From positions 1 to 64,000 of the forward strand of contig NZ_CAMLMJ010000008.1 of assembly GCF_946481145.1 (NCBI RefSeq): 64,000 nt of DNA, written 5' to 3'. The position numbers were made by a program, and so were the translations under genes. The DNA comes from an uncultured Sediminibacterium sp. (GTDB lineage Bacteria > Bacteroidota > Bacteroidia > Chitinophagales > Chitinophagaceae). A model generated the notes under the pieces. That model made no database searches. It saw only the letters and a program-made list of their open reading frames with translations, and had not been told where the DNA came from. Shown piece after piece: positions 51,384 to 58,686 of the stretch. Positions within the stretch are counted from its first letter, which is position 1. The number at the start of each line of letters is the position of its first letter.

Positions 51384-51520
51384 AAGTCCGGGAGATGAGT
51401 CCGAAGTACGGAAGTCCGAAAGTCCGGAAGAATGAGAGTTTTGCGATAAATAGTATTCTTTTTGTAAAAAATGAGTCTTGCGGACTCCCGGACTTTCCGA
51501 CTTCGGACTTTCGGTCTCCC
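51384..51520. repeat. Heptad word repeat hairpin (AGTCCGA family)
   Basis: The left block is AAGTCCG, GGAGATG, AGTCCGA, AGTACGG, AAGTCCG, AAAGTCCG. The right block (51481-51514) is its reverse complement (CGGACTC, CCGGACT, TTCCGAC, TTCGGAC). Both blocks also share ATGAG and TTGCG words. It lies upstream of tex and downstream of the exonuclease gene, both on the minus strand. Confidence 0.8.
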
Positions 51521-52833
51521 TACGCAATCCTAATCACTTTCGCCGGATACCTCTCTGTAAAATTGCGTATCATGGAACGAATAGCTTCATTTTCAGGGTA
51601 AGTGGTGAGCTGTTCTTTTAATAAGTCAATGGCTTCTATTTGAATAGCACTTTCAGGGGTACCCATTCCATAGAATACTCCATTTTCAACCAGTACACAG
51701 GCAGATTTATCGCGAATGATAAAAGTTTCTTTTTGTTCGGTGGTCCATTGAATTGCTTCAGCAACTTTATCATTATATTCAGCTACTTCAGGCCATTCAT
51801 TTTGTGGGGTAAGGTCAAGAAAACAAAGCGCAGGATTCAATTCAAATGTCTTAACCAGTTTCCATAACATTCGATGAGCATCAGCCAACAGTGCAAATGA
51901 TAAAATAGGCTTCAGGTATTTTCTTTTTTTGTCGATGGCCAAACGCTGGTATCCCCTGTTATCTTCGAATACATAAATTCCCCATACCTGCTCAAAACGT
52001 TTTTGACTTTTATTATGTGCCGGCCAGAGTCTTTTTATTTCCACGCTTTCAAAGAGTGAGGCAATGAACTCCGTTGGACATTCCACATGCGAGATCCGGT
52101 AGACCGTACGTAATAATTCCTGTCTTTTTTTGCTTGTGTCAAGTCCTGTAAAATGACTCAGTACCCTTTTTTTAAGGTTTTTTGCTTTCCCCACATAAAT
52201 CACTTTGTCTTTCTGATCGTGGAAGTAATAAACGCCGGGTAACTGTGGCAGATCCTTAACCTGAGTTTCTGGTAAATGAGCAGGCAGGGTTTGGTTATGG
52301 TTATCTCTTTTCAATAACTCTTTAATTAAACGCAAGCCATTATTCTGCAAAACAAGATCCAGGATTTGAGCCGTAGCAATTGCGTCGCCACCCGCTCGGT
52401 GGCGGTTGGTAATGGTAATATTCAACTCACGGCATAGATGTCCAAGTCCGTATTTTCTAAAACCTGGAAATACCTTTCTGGCCAGCCGAATGGTACATAG
52501 CTTAGATATATTTAATTGACAACCAGCTTTCTGTAAATGATACTTAACAAAAGAATAGTCGAAATTGACATTATGTGCAACAAATATCCTGTCTTTAAGT
52601 AACTTGAAAATATGCGGTGCCACTTCTTCAAAAGATGGTGCAGCAGCAACCATTTTATCCGAAATACCGGTCATATTGGCTATATAAGGAGGAATAGGCT
52701 GATGTGGGTTTATCAGCGTCTCATATCGCCCCTCAACCTCCGTTCCATTATGCAATACAATGGCAATTTCTGTCATGCCATGTTGTTCCGGGAACCCTCC
52801 CGTAGTTTCTATGTCTACTATCGCAAATTGCAT
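51520..52833 (-). CDS. DEDDh exonuclease fused to a GIY-YIG endonuclease
   Basis: A 437-residue two-domain nuclease. Residues about 1-165 are a DnaQ-like 3'-5' exonuclease: FAIVDIETTG (ExoI), FVAHNVNFDYSF (ExoII), HRAGGDAIATAQ (ExoIII). Residues about 205-290 hold a GIY-YIG domain: LPGVYYFHDQKDKVIYVGKA then NLKKRVLSHF, as in UvrC and Cho. The last 150 residues are unassigned. Such fusions occur in Bacteroidota and Actinobacteria and suggest a repair role. The ATG at 52833 precedes the ExoI strand directly; the longer frame has an unlikely leader. Confidence 0.88.
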   Translation of the reverse strand: MQFAIVDIETTGGFPEQHGMTEIAIVLHNGTEVEGRYETLINPHQPIPPYIANMTGISDKMVAAAPSFEEVAPHIFKLLKDRIFVAHNVNFDYSFVKYHLQKAGCQLNISKLCTIRLARKVFPGFRKYGLGHLCRELNITITNRHRAGGDAIATAQILDLVLQNNGLRLIKELLKRDNHNQTLPAHLPETQVKDLPQLPGVYYFHDQKDKVIYVGKAKNLKKRVLSHFTGLDTSKKRQELLRTVYRISHVECPTEFIASLFESVEIKRLWPAHNKSQKRFEQVWGIYVFEDNRGYQRLAIDKKRKYLKPILSFALLADAHRMLWKLVKTFELNPALCFLDLTPQNEWPEVAEYNDKVAEAIQWTTEQKETFIIRDKSACVLVENGVFYGMGTPESAIQIEAIDLLKEQLTTYPENEAIRSMIRNFTERYPAKVIRIA

Positions 52834-52990
52834 AAATAAGGCTTGTAAATTCGGGAATAATCGCATATCTTACAAACAAAGAATTTTTACCCCCAGCCCC
52901 GGAAATAAAAGTCAGACAGGTTTCGCTTTCCCGATGTAAGATATCCGTTGAAAGACCGTAAAACCATTTTACGTACCTAAACTGCTTGCC

Positions 52991-53110
52991 ATGTCTAACA
53001 CAAAACCTCATTTTCACCTGAGTGAAAACGCCCGTAATGCTACTATTGTAGCACTTGTACTCATTGTTGTAGTCGTTATTTCATACCTGGAATGGAAAGG
53101 AAGATCCTAA
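52991..53110 (+). CDS. 39-residue single-pass membrane protein
   Basis: ATG at 52991 opens a 39-codon ORF: a polar, His-containing N-terminus (MSNTKPHFHLSENARN), a strongly hydrophobic helix (ATIVALVLIVVVVISYL), then the short charged tail EWKGRS. Charge and helix length fit a real small membrane protein rather than chance. It is the only gene-like element between the divergent exonuclease gene and the lipoprotein gene. Family unknown. Confidence 0.55.
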   Translation: MSNTKPHFHLSENARNATIVALVLIVVVVISYLEWKGRS

Positions 53111-53456
53111 GGCTCCTTTACCTAATTACTTAAAGAACTGACTATTAATTAGTTATAAATATTAATCAAGGTCTGAAGGAAGTCTGCCATATGGCTTATA
53201 GCAATGGACTATTGACTATGGTCTATGGACTTTATGCCCGGCCCCTTCAACTCTTGAATCGTATTAATTACCAAAAGTTTTAACTAGGTATATCAGGTTG
53301 TCTGGATGAAAAAAAACTAAATATTCCTTTTCAGGTGTAATAATTCACATTTATAGGTGACTAATAAAAAAAAGAGGGGAATTGTTGTAACCTAAAACCT
53401 TAATGATCGTTAGGTATAATTAACAGAGATTAACCTGACATTATTAAATCCGGGAT
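53111..53456. other. Intergenic stretch with one heptad repeat
   Basis: About 350 bp without a gene. At 53186-53227 lie the words GCCATAT, GGCTTAT, AGCAATG, GACTATT, GACTATG, GTCTATG in 7-bp register (CCATAGW family, one orientation, no clear second arm). The rest is AT-rich, with nothing further recognised. Confidence 0.6.
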
Positions 53457-53464
53457 TAGTTTTG
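53457..53464 (+). promoter_or_regulatory. -7 promoter element of the lipoprotein gene
   Basis: TAGTTTTG followed by C is a perfect TAnnTTTG, 19 bp before the ATG at 53483. An in-frame TTG at 53462 lies inside it and is therefore not the start. Confidence 0.5.
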
Positions 53465-53482
53465 CACCAGAAAATAACTGAT

Positions 53483-53731
53483 ATGAAAAACATTATGCTG
53501 ATCTGCCTGCTAATTGCTTTTACCAGTTGTACAAGTAACCAGATCCGTGTTTTAAGTAAGACAAAAAAAATAGCCAGTTGTTGCACTTCTATGAGTATTC
53601 AGAAAAAAGAGGCATTGGCCACTGCATTAGTGGTTGGGCAAGAAGATATGGAAGAAAAAGCCTACAAGAATACCTCAATACCCAGTGCTGTTTCATTACT
53701 TGAATGGAGTGAAATAGTGCATATTTGGTAA
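53483..53731 (+). CDS. Small lipoprotein
   Basis: An 82-residue protein with a lipoprotein signal (MKNIMLICLLIAFTSC16, lipobox FTSC). The mature chain is 67 residues, with an unusual CC pair (IASCCTSM) and a Glu/Lys-rich middle. No family recognised. It is followed by a clear terminator at 53757 and is monocistronic. Confidence 0.65.
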   Translation: MKNIMLICLLIAFTSCTSNQIRVLSKTKKIASCCTSMSIQKKEALATALVVGQEDMEEKAYKNTSIPSAVSLLEWSEIVHIW

Positions 53732-53756
53732 AACCGCACTCATATAAATGATTTCC

Positions 53757-53780
53757 AACCACGTATAACGTGGTTTTTTT
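53757..53780 (+). terminator. Terminator of the lipoprotein gene
   Basis: AACCACG pairs with CGTGGTT around TATAA and is followed by a T-run, 25 bp after the stop. Confidence 0.85.
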
Positions 53781-53811
53781 ATATCCAATCTGATCTGCCC
53801 CCGGTTTTTCG

Positions 53812-53819
53812 TAAGTTTG
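53812..53819 (+). promoter_or_regulatory. -7 promoter element of valS
   Basis: TAAGTTTG followed by C is a perfect TAnnTTTG, 51 bp before the valS ATG. Confidence 0.5.
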
Positions 53820-53870
53820 CAACCCGTAAAACCCTAACGAAAAGCAACAGATTTTAAAACAAGATCAGGA

Positions 53871-56486
53871 ATGGAATTGAGCAAAAACTATACACCAGGT
53901 GATATTGAAGCCAAATGGTACCAGCATTGGTTAGATAAAGGTTATTTTAACAGTACCCCCGACCATCGCGAATCATTTACTGTTGTGATACCTCCTCCCA
54001 ATGTAACCGGAGTATTACACATGGGCCATTGCCTGAACAATACCATTCAGGATATTCTTGTACGCCGCGCCCGTATGCAAGGTAAAAATGCATGTTGGGT
54101 TCCCGGAACCGATCATGCTTCCATTGCAACTGAAGCTAAAGTGGTAGCCATGCTCCGTGAAAGAGGAATTGCTAAATCTTCATTAGGCAGAGATGAATTT
54201 CTTTCCTACGCATGGGAATGGAAAGAAAAATATGGTGGAATCATCTTACAGCAATTGAAGAAAATGGGGTGCAGTCTTGATTGGAACCGTACTTCCTTCA
54301 CCATGGATGAAGATTATTACCGCTCAGTTATTTCCGTTTTTATAGACCTCTACAATAAAGGGTTGATCTATCGCGGTAAGCGCATGATTAACTGGGATGT
54401 AAAAGCCAAAACAGCTTTGAGTGATGAGGAGGTAATTTATAAAGAAGTACAAAGCAAGCTTTACTATATACGCTACCAAATTGCAGATACAGATGAATTT
54501 ATCACTATCGCAACTGTTCGCCCGGAAACTATTTTAGGTGATACTGCCATATGTGTAAATCCGGATGATGAGCGATATAAACATTTACATGGCAAAGAAG
54601 CCATTGTTCCTTTAATAGGTCGTCGCATACCAATTATCGCCGATGATTATGTTACTACAGATTTTGGAACGGGCGCATTAAAAGTTACCCCCGCGCATGA
54701 TATGAACGATTACCAGTTGGGACAAAAATACCAGCTTGAAGTAATCGACACAATGAATGATGACGGAACATTAAGTGAAGCCGCCCAATTATATATTGGA
54801 GAAGATCGCTTTGAGGTTCGTAAAAAAATAGTTCCTGAACTTGAAACAAAAGGACATATTGTTAAAATAGAAGACTATACCAATCAGGTAGGTTTCAGTG
54901 AAAGAACAGATGCCGTTGTAGAACCAAGGTTAAGCCTTCAATGGTGGGTTAGTATGAAAGAACTTGCTGAACCAGCCCTCAAAGTGGTTATGGATGATGA
55001 TATTCAGTTCCATCCTGCAAAGTTCAAAAACCTCTACAGGCACTGGATGGAGAATATCAAGGATTGGTGCATAAGTCGTCAGTTGTGGTGGGGACATCGG
55101 ATTCCAGCCTGGTATGCACCAGATGGAAGTTTTGCCGTTGCCGCTACAAAGGAAGAAGCGTTGGCTCAACTCACTACTCAACATCCACAGCTCACTATTG
55201 ACGATCTCCGTCAGGATGATGATTGCCTGGATACCTGGTTCTCCAGTTGGTTATGGCCTTTTGAAGTGTTTAAAGGATTGTCTGATCCGGGAAATGCTGA
55301 AGTGAAATATTATTACCCTACCAACACATTGGTAACTGCTCCGGAAATCATCTTTTTCTGGGTTGCCCGAATGATTATGGCAGGGGAGCAATACATGAAA
55401 GATATTCCTTTCAAAAATGTATACTTTACAGGTATTGTAAGGGATAAGCAGGGAAGAAAGATGAGTAAAAGTCTGGGCAACTCCCCAGATTTGCTTGCCC
55501 TGATTGACCAGTATGGCGCTGATGCTGTTCGCTTTGGCATCATGATCTCCTCTCCCGCTGGTAACGATATTCTGTTTGATGAAAGTTCATTAGAACAAGG
55601 AAGAAATTTCAATAACAAACTTTGGAACGCACTTAAGCTTGTAAAAAGCTGGGAGTCTCGTGTGGCTACTGATTCGCAAGAAGCACTGGAAACATTTGCC
55701 ACGAGTTGGTTTGAGTCGCGCCTGAACCAGGCTAAGCAGGAAATAGAAGTTCTAATGCAGCAGTTCAGGTTAAGTGAGGCATTAAAAACCCTTTACTCTC
55801 TTATATGGGATGATTTCTGCAGCTGGTACCTGGAATGGGCAAAACCTGGTTTTGAACAGCCTGTTGATGCCACAGTATACAAGAAAACCGTTGCATATTT
55901 TGAAGAAATGATGCAATTACTGCATCCTTTCATGCCGTTCATAAGCGAAGAAATTTATCAGCTTTTAAAAGAACAGGATATAAACCTCTGTGTAAAACAG
56001 CAGTCTGCTGTTGGCACTATTAATTCCGACATTCTTGAAGCTGGTGAATTATTGAAAAAAGTGATTTCCGCATTACGTGATGCCAGAAACAAAAACCAGA
56101 TTAAACCAAAGGATCCTATCAAGCTTCATATTGAAACAGCGGATCAAGTTCCTTATAGAAATATCATCAGCATTTTATCCAAGCAAGCCAATACCGAGCT
56201 GATAGATTTCGAAACAGCAGCCACTTCAAATATGATTGTGGTAGCTGTAGAAAAAGACAAATTCTTTATCGAAACAGAAAAGCAATTGGATACAACTGCT
56301 TTAAAAGCAGAATTATTAAAGGACCTTGATTACCAAAAAAACTTCCGTGATAGTGTGCTGAAAAAATTAAGCAATGAGCGTTTTGTACAAAATGCAAAAA
56401 CTGAAGTTGTTGAATTGGAGCGTAAAAAACTCGCAGATGCGGAAGCAAGGATCAATAATATCGAAGAAAGTTTGAAAACGCTTTAA
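53871..56486 (+). CDS. valS: Valine--tRNA ligase
   Basis: An 871-residue class I aminoacyl-tRNA synthetase. PPPNVTGVLHMGHCLNN near 42-58 carries the HIGH-type motif (HMGH), the CP1 editing domain follows (TVRPETILGDTAICVNPDD), and GRKMSKSLGN near 528-537 is KMSKS. The anticodon-binding domain follows, then a C-terminal coiled coil (about 800-868) typical of ValS. Full length, no gaps. It charges tRNA-Val in the cytoplasm. Confidence 0.98.
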   Translation: MELSKNYTPGDIEAKWYQHWLDKGYFNSTPDHRESFTVVIPPPNVTGVLHMGHCLNNTIQDILVRRARMQGKNACWVPGTDHASIATEAKVVAMLRERGIAKSSLGRDEFLSYAWEWKEKYGGIILQQLKKMGCSLDWNRTSFTMDEDYYRSVISVFIDLYNKGLIYRGKRMINWDVKAKTALSDEEVIYKEVQSKLYYIRYQIADTDEFITIATVRPETILGDTAICVNPDDERYKHLHGKEAIVPLIGRRIPIIADDYVTTDFGTGALKVTPAHDMNDYQLGQKYQLEVIDTMNDDGTLSEAAQLYIGEDRFEVRKKIVPELETKGHIVKIEDYTNQVGFSERTDAVVEPRLSLQWWVSMKELAEPALKVVMDDDIQFHPAKFKNLYRHWMENIKDWCISRQLWWGHRIPAWYAPDGSFAVAATKEEALAQLTTQHPQLTIDDLRQDDDCLDTWFSSWLWPFEVFKGLSDPGNAEVKYYYPTNTLVTAPEIIFFWVARMIMAGEQYMKDIPFKNVYFTGIVRDKQGRKMSKSLGNSPDLLALIDQYGADAVRFGIMISSPAGNDILFDESSLEQGRNFNNKLWNALKLVKSWESRVATDSQEALETFATSWFESRLNQAKQEIEVLMQQFRLSEALKTLYSLIWDDFCSWYLEWAKPGFEQPVDATVYKKTVAYFEEMMQLLHPFMPFISEEIYQLLKEQDINLCVKQQSAVGTINSDILEAGELLKKVISALRDARNKNQIKPKDPIKLHIETADQVPYRNIISILSKQANTELIDFETAATSNMIVVAVEKDKFFIETEKQLDTTALKAELLKDLDYQKNFRDSVLKKLSNERFVQNAKTEVVELERKKLADAEARINNIEESLKTL

Positions 56487-56532
56487 GCTAGTTAGTTATA
56501 TTGAACAATTGACAGAACCTTTCAAACAACGT

Positions 56533-56592
56533 GATGTAGCCACAGATTCACAGATTTTTTAAACAAATAATCTGTGAATCTGTGGCTACATC
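56533..56592. terminator. 24-bp perfect hairpin downstream of valS (CACAGATT family)
   Basis: Two 24-bp arms, perfectly complementary, are built from GATGTAGC plus two CACAGATT words; the loop is 12 nt with TTTTTT at its left. It shares words with the hairpin at 13994-14039. It probably terminates valS. Confidence 0.8.
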
Positions 56593-56628
56593 ATTACACT
56601 ATATTCAATTTATGAAATTGAAAAATTG

Positions 56629-57249
56629 ATGAAAAGTAGATCAAAAACCATCTTTTGCACAATACGCTGGATAAGCATAATGGTTATACCATTTCAATTT
56701 TGCATTGCGCAATCAGGTTGGGAATTAAACCTGCTACGGAACATCAACCCACAACAACCCAATAGTGGCACCTGGAAAGCATTTTCTACAACCGCCAAAC
56801 CTTTGAGTGTGGCGATCCCTGTTGGTTTAATGACAGCGGCACTTTTAAACAAGGATACAGATACTAAACAAAAAGCCATTGAAATAGGTGGAAGTATTTT
56901 TATTAGTGCGGCTTCTGCTACTATCTTTAAACAACTGGTAAAAAGAGAACGACCTGCTGTTAAGTACAATGATATTTACCCAGATAAACCAGATCAGGGG
57001 TACTCCTTCCCTTCTGGTCATGTTTCAGTGAGTTTTGCGGCTGCCGCTTCTTTATCTATTCAATATAAAAAATGGTATATTACCGTACCTGCTTATTTAT
57101 GGAGCACTGGTGTTGCTTATTCGAGATTATACCTCGGTCAACACTATCCCACTGATGTTTTGATGGGTGCGGCTACAGGCATCGGGAGTGCTTACCTTGC
57201 CCATTGGCTCAACAAAAAAATATTCCCCCGAAAAAAACAAACTAAATAA
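56629..57249 (+). CDS. PAP2-family phosphatase
   Basis: A 206-residue type 2 phosphatidic-acid phosphatase-like membrane protein. The three-part catalytic site is intact: KRERPAVKYND near 105-115, PSGHVSVSFAAAAS, and YSRLYLGQHYPTDVLMGA near 163-180. N-terminal residues may form a signal anchor. Substrates may be phosphatidic acid, undecaprenyl pyrophosphate or lipid A phosphate. The next gene begins 2 bp after its stop. Confidence 0.88.
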   Translation: MKSRSKTIFCTIRWISIMVIPFQFCIAQSGWELNLLRNINPQQPNSGTWKAFSTTAKPLSVAIPVGLMTAALLNKDTDTKQKAIEIGGSIFISAASATIFKQLVKRERPAVKYNDIYPDKPDQGYSFPSGHVSVSFAAAASLSIQYKKWYITVPAYLWSTGVAYSRLYLGQHYPTDVLMGAATGIGSAYLAHWLNKKIFPRKKQTK

Positions 57250-57251
57250 GC

Positions 57252-57755
57252 ATGTCTCAACCCTTATTTATCAGAGCTGCTACAATAGCTGATATTGGAT
57301 TAATCAGACAATTAGCCGAAGCAACCTGGCCTGAAGCTTATGGTGAAATAATTTCCAATGAGCAAATCAGCTATATGCTAAACTTAATTTATAATGATGA
57401 GGCATTACTGGATCAAATGGAAAAGGGACATGCATTTTACATTGCTGAGTTTAATGGAACAGCCGTCGGTTTCGCTTCTGTTTCAGAGGAAGGCAGTGAA
57501 GGCTGTAAACTCAATAAATTATACGTACTGCCGGCTATTCAAAAAACGGGTGCAGGTAAGGCCTTACTTGAACAAGCCATCAACTATACCAGGTTAAAAA
57601 AACATACCCGCTTATTTCTGCAGGTTAATAAAGCCAACAAGGCAAAAGATTTTTATACCAAAATGGGATTTACGATAGAGAAGGAATATATACTTGATAT
57701 TGGCAACGGCTTTGTAATGGACGACTATATCATGGAATACTTTATTTCCGATTAG
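57252..57755 (+). CDS. GNAT-family N-acetyltransferase
   Basis: A 167-residue GNAT protein. FIRAATIADIGLIRQLAEATW opens it; the acetyl-CoA site is LYVLPAIQKTGAGKALLEQA (Q/R-x-x-G-x-G/A), and LQVNKANKAKDFYTKMGFTI is motif B. The acceptor is unknown. It follows the PAP2 gene by 2 bp, so both share one transcript. Confidence 0.87.
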   Translation: MSQPLFIRAATIADIGLIRQLAEATWPEAYGEIISNEQISYMLNLIYNDEALLDQMEKGHAFYIAEFNGTAVGFASVSEEGSEGCKLNKLYVLPAIQKTGAGKALLEQAINYTRLKKHTRLFLQVNKANKAKDFYTKMGFTIEKEYILDIGNGFVMDDYIMEYFISD

Positions 57756-57816
57756 CTTTTAAAACAAAGTATTACTATCCGGGGAAATTTGACTGCGAAA
57801 TAAGGTAACGTAGGAT

Positions 57817-57876
57817 GGAACGCAGATTTTCATGATTTATCATGATAGATCATGAAAATCATGAAAATCTGTGTTC
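57817..57876. repeat. Hairpin of the GAACGCAGATT family
   Basis: The left arm (GGAACGCAGATT then TTCATGAT) and right arm (ATCATGAAAATC then TGTGTTCC) pair over about 18-20 bp with one G-T mismatch; the middle holds repeated ATCATGAT words. It lies downstream of the GNAT gene. Confidence 0.8.
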
Positions 57877-58018
57877 CATATTACACCTGACCACCCAAAT
57901 TTCCCTGAACAGGAAAAGAAACGAATCAGCTACTATTGCAAATTTCCTTAAAAGAATCTAATTTGGTCATAGCACCAGACTCCCCCATCTGCTTTGCAAT
58001 CATTTAACAACAAAAGCG

Positions 58019-58498
58019 ATGGTTGTATCATCCACAATCCCTGGCAAAGTTTATAAGTTCGTTCATCGTAAAGATGAATTCATCCTGACAAATATTAAGA
58101 ACAGGTATTTTGAGAATGAATGGTTTTGTATTCAAGAGGATGGAAAAATCATTCTAAAAGGGACAACTCAAAATGGTTATGCATGGGATGGTTGCTCTCC
58201 AAAATGGGAATGGATCGATATAACATGGGGTACACCTGATGGACGATTTGATAAAAACACCACACTACCCATCACCTATTTCAGTTCCATGTTTCACGAT
58301 GTGTTTTATCAGTTCAAAGCCGAAATTCCATTATCCCGAAAAGAAACAGACCTTATTTTTAAGTATATGCTAAATAGAGCAGGTTTTAAACTGGCTGGTA
58401 TCTATTACCTGTTTGTAAGACTATTTGGCGGACTCTTCGGAAAATGGCTCACCACACAAACTGAAAAAAAATTACATATCTCTGGTCAATCCTGGTAA
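58019..58498 (+). CDS. DUF1353 protein
   Basis: A 159-residue soluble protein. GYAWDGCSPKWEWID near 58-72 and MFHDVFYQFKAEIPLSRKETD near 92-112 are the DUF1353 core, with conserved Asp and His. The family occurs in phages and bacteria; its function is unknown. A -7-like TAATTTGG lies about 60 bp upstream. There are no phage genes around it. Confidence 0.8.
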   Translation: MVVSSTIPGKVYKFVHRKDEFILTNIKNRYFENEWFCIQEDGKIILKGTTQNGYAWDGCSPKWEWIDITWGTPDGRFDKNTTLPITYFSSMFHDVFYQFKAEIPLSRKETDLIFKYMLNRAGFKLAGIYYLFVRLFGGLFGKWLTTQTEKKLHISGQSW

Positions 58499-58501
58499 AA
58501 G

Positions 58502-58578
58502 GACCACAGACCATAGTCCATAGTCCATAGACCATAGACTATATACTATGGACCATGGACCATGGACTATGGACCATA
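58502..58578. repeat. Eleven-unit heptad repeat hairpin (CCATAGW family)
   Basis: Eleven consecutive 7-bp words run without a single shift: GACCACA, GACCATA, GTCCATA, GTCCATA, GACCATA, GACTATA, TACTATG, GACCATG, GACCATG, GACTATG, GACCATA. The second half is the reverse complement of the first, about a TATATA centre. It begins 4 bp after the stop of the DUF1353 gene and precedes the histidine kinase gene. Confidence 0.9.
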
Positions 58579-58686
58579 AATAAAAGTTTTCCCGAATATG
58601 CTATCGGAATCTAAAAACTACGTTAAACATTCGTTCGTAAATATGGAGACTGTCTTATATTACATCCTAATACGAAGGTTTTTTAC

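Noticed and set aside
58019..58498. DUF1353 gene as a sign of a prophage
   Set aside because: No other phage gene, integrase or attachment repeat lies nearby.
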